From contig JANXOQ010000235.1 in the NCBI GenBank assembly GCA_025357775.1, positions 1-5,722 on the forward strand: a stretch of DNA of 5,722 nucleotides, read 5' to 3'. A program made the translations under genes and the position numbers. This DNA is from Ferruginibacter sp. (GTDB lineage Bacteria > Bacteroidota > Bacteroidia > Chitinophagales > Chitinophagaceae). The notes beneath the pieces were generated by a model that saw only the letters and a program-made list of their open reading frames with translations, was not told where the DNA came from and searched no databases. Below, in pieces: positions 1 through 5,722 of the stretch; within the stretch, counting starts at the first letter, position 1, and each line of letters begins with the position of its first letter.

Positions 1-2
1 GA

Positions 3-101
3 TTTAATAGAATAAAATCATTCGATAGTATCTTCCATAATCTAACTTGTAGAATGATTAAACATAAACCAGTTTATTTAACACAATTAAAAATGGAGTG
101 A
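3..101 (+). CDS. Possible 3' end of an unidentified upstream gene (partial)
   Basis: A reading frame entering from the left edge stays open for 32 codons and stops at TGA 99-101. The last residues read HKPVYLTQLKME. I do not recognise the family and assign no function. In DNA this A/T-rich, 32 stop-free codons is moderately unlikely by chance but not decisive, and the other two + frames close within the first few codons. If real, the gene ends 4 bases before the GTG and 28 bases before the ATG candidates of the porW-like gene, so the two would be closely packed and probably co-transcribed. The alternative is that bases 1-105 are simply a 5' leader. Only sequence to the left can settle it. Confidence 0.35.
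   Translation, partial: FNRIKSFDSIFHNLTCRMIKHKPVYLTQLKME
95..98 (+). promoter_or_regulatory. Possible Shine-Dalgarno GGAG for the GTG start at 106
   Basis: GGAG lies 7 bases before GTG 106-108, which is ideal Shine-Dalgarno spacing. It is 31 bases from ATG 130, too far to serve that start. Bacteroidota rely little on Shine-Dalgarno pairing, so the match may be coincidence. The site overlaps the last codons of the possible upstream gene, so if both are real, translation of the two genes could be coupled. Confidence 0.3.
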
Positions 102-129
102 GTAAGTGCCTACTTCAATAAATCTTTTC

Positions 130-201
130 ATGCGCAAGTCAAAGTTTCTTATTGGGATAATAATATTGACATCTATCTTTTTTTGCATTAATGTAAAAGC
201 A
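130..201 (+). other. Signal peptide of the PorW-like protein
   Basis: Codons 1-24 from ATG 130 encode a basic start (MRKSK), a hydrophobic stretch of about 13 residues and a V-K-A site before Q25, as expected for signal peptidase I. A cysteine at position 19 is preceded by I-F-F, which does not fit the usual lipobox (small residue at -1), so lipoprotein processing looks unlikely though not excluded. Confidence 0.7.
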
Positions 202-3138
202 CAATTACCTGCATGGACATTTGATGTATTTGGAAAAGAAAAAAAGCCAGAGAAGTACGAAGAGAAATTATTGCCATCAGAAAAAACAGCTACAAAAAAG
301 TTTGGACTAGTTAGAAGGTTTTTGCAAAATTCTACATCTCATTACAACTTTTTTTTTAACGCTAACAATAAATTAAATACTATTATTGAACGTTCTAAAA
401 TATCTAACCAAGATGATTATTCAAAATTATTATCATTTTACCCTTACAGTTTAGAAAATACTGCTGCACAAAAAACTGAATTAGATTCAGTAATCTATAA
501 AGCTACATCTGGAATTTTATTGCATGATTTACGCTCTAGTTGGGTAGATGATTTTTATTTTTTAATAGGCAAGTCTTATTTACTAAAAAAAGAGTTTGAT
601 TCAGCAGCACTTACTTTTCAATTTATTAACTACAATCTTTTTCCAAGAAAGAAAAAAGATTATGACGAAGATAAAATAGTAGGAACAAATTCTACAGGTA
701 ATGGTAAAGGCTCTTTATCTATTGCCGATAAAGAAGATAGAAAATTTACTCAAAAAATATTTACTAGGCCAGCAAGTAGAAATGAAGCATTGCTTTGGCA
801 GGTACGTACATTTATAGAGCAAAAAGAATTGGGCGACGCAGCTGGTATAATTAGTATTTTACAAAATGACCCTAATTTGCCTGCTAGATTAGAGAACGAT
901 TTGCATGAAATAACCGCTTATTGGTTTTTTGTACAAAATATGTATGATAGTGCTGCTATACATTTAGAAAAAGCACTAAGCAATGCAGAAACAAAGCAAG
1001 ATAAAAGTAGGTGGCAATTTTTGCTAGCTCAAATGTATGAAAATACGAGTAGTTTTGAAAAAGCTGAAACCTATTATGCAAAAGCATCTAATAGTACTAC
1101 CGATGTAGTAATGGATATTTATGCAAGATTGAATAGTGCAAAAATGATGCGCAATACTAACAATAGTGTTGAGTTAGATAAAAGCATTGCCGCTTTGCTA
1201 AGCATGGCTAAAAAAGATAAATATGAAACTTTTAGAGATATTATTTATTACTCTGCCGCACAAATAACCATACAAAAAACTGATACTACAAAAGGTATTT
1301 TATTGTTTAAAAAAAGTATTACTAGTGCTATTAGCCCGTCTTCTTACAAAGATAAATCCTTTATGCAGCTAGCTAATATTTCATTTCATCAACAAAACTT
1401 TAGTGAATCTGCATCTTACTATGACAGCGTTTCAGTATTTGTAAGTGAAAATAATGTTGACTCAGCTACTGTAGTTATTAGAAAAGAGGTATTGAGTAGA
1501 TTATTACCAAAAGTAGCAATTATACAAAATGAGGACAGTTTGCAAAAAATAGCAGCTATGCCATTACTTGAGAGGGAAAATTTTGTAAAAAAATTAGCTA
1601 AAAAATATAGAAAAGATAAAGGGTTAAAAGAAGAAGACTTACAAAGCAATGACCCAATAACTTTTACAGCTGAAAACAATAAGCCAAAAGATTTATTTGC
1701 AGGAAGCGAAACCAACAAGGGAGAATGGTACTTTTATAATGGAAGCCAGCGAACGAAGGGCTTTAATGAATTTAAAAGTAAATGGGGAAAACGAATAAAT
1801 ATTGATAATTGGAGACGACAAGCTGCCGTTAATTTTGCAACTACAACTGCTACCAAAAAAGAAAGTGGTTTAGACAATAACTTAGACCCAGATGCCCCAT
1901 TAACAAAAGAAGAGTTAGCCGAGGTAAACAAAGTAGTTGTAGATTTTAGTTATGAGGGGTTGATGGCTGGTATACCTTTAACAAAAGAAAAACTTGATAC
2001 AAGTAATATAATTTGGGCCAAAAATTTATATGATGTGGCACAAATTTTTCAGAATGAATTACAAGATTACGAAAAAGCAATTGTAAAATATGACGAATTT
2101 GTATACAAATTTCCGACAGATATTTTATTGCCAGATGCTTACCTTGGTTTATCTTTTTGCTATAATAAAATAGGGAATAATGCAAAGGCTTCTTTATATA
2201 AAAATTTAGTTATTACAAATTTTGCTAGTAGTAAAGCTGCTAAAATAATTAATAACCCATTTTTGGCTAAAGGCAATAATAAAGACGTTGCAGCTACAGC
2301 AAAATACGAAGCTATTTACGAAATGTTTATAGAAGGTAAGTTTATAGAAGCACTTTCAGCAAAAAAAATGGCCGATAGTATTTATGGTAAAACTTATTGG
2401 AGTCCACAATTGTTATATATTGAATCTGTTTTTTATATTAGAGATAAAAAAGATAGTTTAGCTATATCCTCATTAAAAAATATTGTTTCTTTGTATTCAA
2501 AAAGTCCTTTAAAAACAAAAGCAGAAACGCTTATAGATGTACTTGGAAGAAGAGCAGCTATAGAAAAATACCTTACAGAATTAGAAATTACAAGAGTGAC
2601 GGAAGATAAGATTGTAATGGTAGATGATAAACCATTAGTAAAACCTGTAACTACAGTTACAATTGTAAAAGCTATAGAGCCTAAAATAATTGCCCCAGTT
2701 ATTATAAAAAAAGCATTGACTGATACTATAAAAGCACCAGCAGTTTATGTAAATAAAAATTTTGTGTTACAACCAGATAAGCCGCATTTTGTAGCAATGG
2801 TTTTAGATAAAGTAGACGGTGTATATGTAACCGAAACTAAAAATGCATTGGATAGGTTTAATAAAGAAAGTATGGCTACTATAGATATTACAACAAAAAA
2901 AGATACTATTAGTGCAGAAAAAGCTTTGTTATTGTTTTCTAAATTTGAAACAGCTGAACTTGCTTTAAAATATTTTGAAAGAGTTAAAAAAGCTGCACCA
3001 AATGAATTATCATGGTTACAACCCACGAAATATTCTTTTATAATAATTGATGAAAATAATTTGATATTGTTAAAATTAAATAAAGATTTACAGTCGTATA
3101 AACAACTTTTAAACACAAACTTTGGAAATAAATTTTAA
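130..3138 (+). CDS. porW: PorW/SprE-family TPR protein of the type IX secretion system
   Basis: Likely periplasmic component of the type IX secretion/gliding machinery; family knowledge places PorW between the PorK/N ring and the Sov (SprA) translocon. Numbering is from ATG 130 (1002 residues). Residues 1-24 form a signal peptide: basic MRKSK, a hydrophobic core to about F18, then VKA before Q25. The family-like N-terminal part includes YNFFFN (72-77), followed by a first TPR-like helical pair (about 136-175), a larger TPR block (about 219-437), a WYFYN motif (533-537) with a following FKSKWG/NWRR segment (548-563), and further TPR pairs (about 625-808). A Val/Pro/Lys-rich linker (about 830-880) leads to a mixed alpha/beta C-terminal domain (about 885-1002). 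ATG 130 is preferred because it gives a compact signal peptide; GTG 106 adds eight residues and has a GGAG. No convincing lipobox is visible, although family members are often lipoproteins. The frame is intact. The family call rests on remembered motifs, so a generic TPR protein remains possible. Confidence 0.75.
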   Translation: MRKSKFLIGIIILTSIFFCINVKAQLPAWTFDVFGKEKKPEKYEEKLLPSEKTATKKFGLVRRFLQNSTSHYNFFFNANNKLNTIIERSKISNQDDYSKLLSFYPYSLENTAAQKTELDSVIYKATSGILLHDLRSSWVDDFYFLIGKSYLLKKEFDSAALTFQFINYNLFPRKKKDYDEDKIVGTNSTGNGKGSLSIADKEDRKFTQKIFTRPASRNEALLWQVRTFIEQKELGDAAGIISILQNDPNLPARLENDLHEITAYWFFVQNMYDSAAIHLEKALSNAETKQDKSRWQFLLAQMYENTSSFEKAETYYAKASNSTTDVVMDIYARLNSAKMMRNTNNSVELDKSIAALLSMAKKDKYETFRDIIYYSAAQITIQKTDTTKGILLFKKSITSAISPSSYKDKSFMQLANISFHQQNFSESASYYDSVSVFVSENNVDSATVVIRKEVLSRLLPKVAIIQNEDSLQKIAAMPLLERENFVKKLAKKYRKDKGLKEEDLQSNDPITFTAENNKPKDLFAGSETNKGEWYFYNGSQRTKGFNEFKSKWGKRINIDNWRRQAAVNFATTTATKKESGLDNNLDPDAPLTKEELAEVNKVVVDFSYEGLMAGIPLTKEKLDTSNIIWAKNLYDVAQIFQNELQDYEKAIVKYDEFVYKFPTDILLPDAYLGLSFCYNKIGNNAKASLYKNLVITNFASSKAAKIINNPFLAKGNNKDVAATAKYEAIYEMFIEGKFIEALSAKKMADSIYGKTYWSPQLLYIESVFYIRDKKDSLAISSLKNIVSLYSKSPLKTKAETLIDVLGRRAAIEKYLTELEITRVTEDKIVMVDDKPLVKPVTTVTIVKAIEPKIIAPVIIKKALTDTIKAPAVYVNKNFVLQPDKPHFVAMVLDKVDGVYVTETKNALDRFNKESMATIDITTKKDTISAEKALLLFSKFETAELALKYFERVKKAAPNELSWLQPTKYSFIIIDENNLILLKLNKDLQSYKQLLNTNFGNKF
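2782..3135 (+). other. C-terminal alpha/beta domain of the PorW-like protein, SPOR-like by pattern
   Basis: Residues 885-1002 leave the helical TPR pattern. The order I read is strand (HFVAMVL, 886-892), helix (900-914), strand (TIDITTKK, 917-924), strand (ALLLFSKF, 932-939), helix (941-956), strand (about 968-982), then a short final helix. Strand-helix-strand-strand-helix-strand is the SPOR-domain order, and the segment F939-E-T-A-E-L-A resembles the 'F..xxeA' part of SPOR repeats. The domain boundary is estimated by eye and the SPOR link is inference. Confidence 0.4.
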
Positions 3139-3153
3139 TACTCTTTAAAATTT
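3130..3153 (+). repeat. Perfect 9-bp inverted repeat over the porW stop codon
   Basis: AAATTTTAA (3130-3138) is followed by the loop TACTCT and by its exact reverse complement TTAAAATTT (3145-3153). The left arm ends with the TAA stop. The stem is entirely A/T and only one further T follows, so it would be weak as an intrinsic terminator. It could mark the 3' end of a processed transcript, modestly attenuate readthrough, or be a chance result of base composition. Confidence 0.3.
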
Positions 3154-3184
3154 TAGGTTACGAATTCCTCACAAAATAATATAA

Positions 3185-5608
3185 ATGAAACTTTCAGTAA
3201 AATTTCTTTGGAGCAGCTTTTGGATTGGTTTTTTAATTGTTATTTTATTATTTGCTGGGGCTAATTTTGGGTTGTTTGGTAAAATGCCTTCATTAAAAGA
3301 TTTAGAAAACCCTGAAGCAGATTTAGCTAGCGAAGTAATAAGTGCAGATGGAAAATTGATGGGTAAATTTTATGCGGAAAATAGGAGTGAAGTATCATAT
3401 AATGAAATTTCAATAAATGTTGTAAATGCATTGGTGGCTACAGAAGATGAAAGATTTTATGACCACTCAGGTATTGATGGAAAAGCAGTGGCTAGAGCAT
3501 TAAGCTCATTTGGTAGTGATGGAGGTGCAAGTACTATTACACAGCAATTGGCAAAAATGATATTAAACCAAGGGCGAGGAAATATTGTACAAAGGATAGG
3601 GCAAAAAATGAAAGAATGGATTATAGCAGTAAAGCTAGAACGAAATTTCACTAAAGAAGAAATAATTACTCTTTATTTAAACAGAGCACCTTGGGGTAAT
3701 GTATTTGGTATACGCAATGCTAGTCTTACTTATTTTCAAAAAGAACCTAAGAATTTAAAAATAGAAGAAGCCGCAGTATTAGTTGGTATGCTTAAAGGAC
3801 CATCAATATACGAACCTATACGCCATGCAGCAGCATCTATGAATAGGCGTAATACGGTTATAGAGAGGATGGTAGTCACAAAGCAACATTTTTTAACAGA
3901 TGCTGATGCTACTAAACATAAATTAAAACCATTAATTACAAATTTTAAATCTATAGAGGAAAATATTGGAATAGCACCACACTATAGGCATGAATTAATA
4001 GATGTAATGAAAGAATGGTGTAAAAACAATAAAAACCCTAAAACGGGAGAGCCATACAATTTATTTAGAGATGGATTAAAAATATATAGCACCATTGACT
4101 CTCGTATGCAGAGCTATGCAGAGGAAGCTATGCAAGCTCATATACCTGGGGAGCAAAGTAAATTAAATAGCGCTTTAAAATATAGAGGTGATAAATTATG
4201 GAAAGGGCATGAAAATATATTGCTAAAAGCAATGAAACAATCTGAACGTTGGAAAGCTATGGAAGAGGATGGGATTGACTCATTAACAATTAGAAAATCT
4301 TTTGATGTAAGAGTAGCTATGAAAATATTCTCTTGGAAAAAAGGTGGGGATAAACATGAAATGGATACAGTAATGACTCCATTAGATTCAATAAAATACC
4401 ACAAAAAATTATTGCAAACCTCTTTTGTAGCAATGGATGCAAAATCTGGCGAAATTAAAGCATGGGTAGGAGGTACAGATTACAGATGGTTTAAGTATGA
4501 CCATGTAACTGCAAAAAGGCAGGTGGGTTCTACGTTTAAACCTTTGTTATACACCTTGGCTGTGCAAGATGCAGGCTATACACCAGAAACATATATTCCT
4601 GGTGGACCATTAACTTTGAGTGGAAAAACAATAAGTACAGGTGGTGGAACATGTGCATATTGTTTAGCAAAATCTATTAATGGTTGTGCATGGCATTTAA
4701 TGGCTGCAATAGGCGTAAAAAGAACAATAGAATTTGCAACTTTATGTGGCATTAAAACAAAATTACCGCCATACCCATCTATTGCACTAGGTTCCGCAGA
4801 AATTCCAATGTTAGAAATGCTACAATCTTATACAATGTTTCCCAATAGAGGTTATAATATTCCACCAGCATTTGTAACAAGAATTGAAGATAAAAATGGT
4901 AACCTCATTTTTGAATTTCCAATAGCACAAACTAAACAAGTAATTGGTGAGGCTGATGCGTACACTATGGTAAAGATGATGCAAGGTGTAATAAAAGAAG
5001 GGACAGCCAAGCGCTTAAATAACTATAGTATTCCATGTCAAAAGGCAGGAAAAACAGGGACAACTAATGGCAATACTGATGGATGGTTTATAGGTTATAC
5101 ACCTACATTAATAGCTGGTACTTGGGTTGGTTGCGAAGATCCTTTTATACCTATTTATAATAATGGAGGAGGAGCAGAAATGGCAGCACCTACTTGGGGA
5201 AATTTTATGGTAAAAGTATATGCAGATAAAAAGTTTAAAAACTATTCTGAGCAAAAAGAATTTTCTATTCCTGTAGAACTAAAAAATGATCCAATACTCG
5301 GTGATGCTGAATTTTATCAAGCACTAAAAAGAGGAGAAAAAGTAACCGATGATAATGGAAATGTAATTGGGGATGGTAGCGGAGATAACCAAGAATATTT
5401 TGATACAGAGCCTGGTGATGTAATTGAAGAAAAACCAGCCCCAGTAGAAAGTGAAGAGACTTCAAAAATAATAAATCCTAAACCAGCAGAACAAAAACAA
5501 GAGAAAAAAGTAACTAACCCCTCCGCTGTTAATGTTGATAAAAAAATAAAAACGGTTAAACCAATAACTCCTTCAAAAGTAAAAGAGAAAACGGAAAATG
5601 AATTTTAA
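3185..5608 (+). CDS. mrcA: Class A penicillin-binding protein 1A (bifunctional glycosyltransferase/transpeptidase)
   Basis: Polymerises lipid II into glycan strands and cross-links the peptides; anchored in the inner membrane with both domains in the periplasm. The 807 residues are a normal length. A membrane segment lies at about 7-29. The GT51 domain shows EDERFYDHSG (catalytic Glu87), GASTITQQL (114-122), KMKEW with Glu144, KEEIITLYLN (157-166) and the RRNTVIERM segment. A linker region (about 245-410) contains an MTPLDSIKYH stretch typical of Bacteroidota PBP1A as I recall them. The transpeptidase domain (about 412-690) has the SxxK motif S449-T-F-K452 with nucleophile Ser449, SxN as S497-I-N499, and KTGT at 623-626, so both activities should be intact. 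Residues 720-807 form a low-complexity tail, acidic then lysine-rich. ATG 3185 follows an A-rich leader without a Shine-Dalgarno, and the 46-base gap suggests co-transcription with the PorW-like gene. Three cysteines flank the SxN motif, which is noteworthy. Confidence 0.95.
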   Translation: MKLSVKFLWSSFWIGFLIVILLFAGANFGLFGKMPSLKDLENPEADLASEVISADGKLMGKFYAENRSEVSYNEISINVVNALVATEDERFYDHSGIDGKAVARALSSFGSDGGASTITQQLAKMILNQGRGNIVQRIGQKMKEWIIAVKLERNFTKEEIITLYLNRAPWGNVFGIRNASLTYFQKEPKNLKIEEAAVLVGMLKGPSIYEPIRHAAASMNRRNTVIERMVVTKQHFLTDADATKHKLKPLITNFKSIEENIGIAPHYRHELIDVMKEWCKNNKNPKTGEPYNLFRDGLKIYSTIDSRMQSYAEEAMQAHIPGEQSKLNSALKYRGDKLWKGHENILLKAMKQSERWKAMEEDGIDSLTIRKSFDVRVAMKIFSWKKGGDKHEMDTVMTPLDSIKYHKKLLQTSFVAMDAKSGEIKAWVGGTDYRWFKYDHVTAKRQVGSTFKPLLYTLAVQDAGYTPETYIPGGPLTLSGKTISTGGGTCAYCLAKSINGCAWHLMAAIGVKRTIEFATLCGIKTKLPPYPSIALGSAEIPMLEMLQSYTMFPNRGYNIPPAFVTRIEDKNGNLIFEFPIAQTKQVIGEADAYTMVKMMQGVIKEGTAKRLNNYSIPCQKAGKTGTTNGNTDGWFIGYTPTLIAGTWVGCEDPFIPIYNNGGGAEMAAPTWGNFMVKVYADKKFKNYSEQKEFSIPVELKNDPILGDAEFYQALKRGEKVTDDNGNVIGDGSGDNQEYFDTEPGDVIEEKPAPVESEETSKIINPKPAEQKQEKKVTNPSAVNVDKKIKTVKPITPSKVKEKTENEF
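3203..3271 (+). other. N-terminal transmembrane anchor of PBP1A
   Basis: Residues 7-29 are a continuous hydrophobic stretch (FLWSSFWIGFLIVILLFAG...) after a very short cytoplasmic start with two lysines. This is the usual uncleaved signal anchor of class A PBPs, which puts the catalytic domains in the periplasm. Confidence 0.85.
5342..5605 (+). other. Charge-segregated low-complexity C-terminal tail of PBP1A
   Basis: Residues 720-758 hold 13 Asp/Glu and one Lys. Residues 759-807 hold 12 Lys and six Asp/Glu, with several prolines. No catalytic motif or fold is apparent, and the tail follows the transpeptidase domain. It is probably a disordered periplasmic extension; what it contacts is unknown. 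Confidence 0.7.
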
Positions 5609-5611
5609 ACA

Positions 5612-5640
5612 GCATAAAGCAGTTATTAATTACTTTTTGC
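5612..5640 (+). terminator. Imperfect hairpin after mrcA, possible weak terminator
   Basis: Starting 4 bases after the stop codon, GCA, AAAG and AGTT (5612-5614, 5616-5619, 5621-5624) pair with AATT or its wobble equivalent, CTTT and TGC (5628-5631, 5633-5636, 5638-5640) around the loop ATT. Mismatches occur at 5615/5637 and 5620/5632, and there is one G-T wobble. No T-run follows the stem; the only T-run lies within its right arm. The position suits a 3' end, but the structure is poor for a classical intrinsic terminator. Confidence 0.3.
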
Positions 5641-5690
5641 CAAAATTTCATTAACAAAACTTTAATACTAAGTAAAAAACAAACTCAAAC

Positions 5691-5698
5691 TACTTTTG
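5691..5698 (+). promoter_or_regulatory. Bacteroidota-type -7 promoter element (TACTTTTG) pointing right
   Basis: TACTTTTG matches every fixed base of the TAnnTTTG -7 consensus known for Bacteroidota primary-sigma promoters. It lies 82 bases after the mrcA stop, facing the right edge, where it could drive a following gene. No TTTG-like -33 element is present at the expected 17-23 base spacing, so support is partial. Transcription would start at about 5705. Confidence 0.35.
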
Positions 5699-5722
5699 AT
5701 TTGCTGTCGTATTTAAATTAGC

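Noticed and set aside
21..50. Promoter for the porW-like gene: TTCG at 21-24 and TAACTTG at 43-49
   Set aside because: Both boxes depart from the Bacteroidota TTTG/TAnnTTTG consensus, and the region may itself be coding.
1897..1995. Internal repeat PLTKEEL / PLTKEKL in the PorW-like protein
   Set aside because: Only about seven residues match and the flanks differ. This is more likely helical-repeat resemblance than a recent duplication.
2745..3116. Minus-strand open frames opposite both genes, of which this is the longest
   Set aside because: They lie entirely inside well-supported + strand genes, look like complements of their codons, show no recognisable domain, and have no leader or promoter of their own.
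3521..3547. Ala115 in place of the usual second Gly in the GT51 GGSTITQQ motif
   Set aside because: GASTITQQL is an ordinary variant in this family and the catalytic glutamates are intact, so activity is not in doubt.
5690..5722. Possible C-terminus of a convergent minus-strand gene (ten codons ending in TAG at 5690-5692)
   Set aside because: Ten open codons at an edge are expected often by chance and give no family signal. A rightward promoter-like element overlaps the same bases.
1..5722. Mobile element, CRISPR array, tRNA/rRNA, riboswitch or wholly new system
   Set aside because: I saw no transposase, terminal repeats, regularly spaced repeats, structured RNA or atypical gene content. 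Nearly all of the window is two coherent genes of recognisable families.

Overview
The window is about two-thirds A+T and carries two long genes on the + strand, 46 bases apart. Both encode proteins of families I recognise from Bacteroidota. The organism is most likely a member of that phylum, perhaps of the Chitinophagia/Sphingobacteriia side. The evidence is a PorW/SprE-type protein (a type IX secretion component found only in this phylum), a Bacteroidota-style penicillin-binding protein 1A, A-rich leaders largely without Shine-Dalgarno sequences, and a TAnnTTTG promoter-like element near the right end. The genus cannot be told from this sequence.

Layout. Bases 3-101 are an open frame that runs in from the left edge and may be the last 32 codons of an upstream gene. 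Bases 130-3138 (alternative GTG start at 106) encode a roughly 1000-residue exported TPR protein of the PorW/SprE family. An A/T-only inverted repeat covers its stop codon. Bases 3185-5608 encode a complete bifunctional class A penicillin-binding protein with all glycosyltransferase and transpeptidase motifs, followed by an unusual charged tail. The last 114 bases hold no gene that I can support, only an imperfect hairpin just after the stop and a TACTTTTG element pointing out of the window.

How the parts fit. The short gap, shared strand and lack of a clear promoter between the genes suggest one transcription unit. PorW is reported to link the periplasmic ring of the type IX secretion system to the outer-membrane translocon. 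PBP1A builds peptidoglycan in the same compartment. Co-expression would fit placing a large trans-envelope machine in a growing wall, but this is inference from gene order. The end of the PorW-like protein has a beta-alpha-beta-beta-alpha-beta order that resembles a SPOR domain, which would be a physical reason for the pairing if confirmed.

I do not see a clearly novel system here. This is mostly an ordinary chromosomal region with a few details worth checking.
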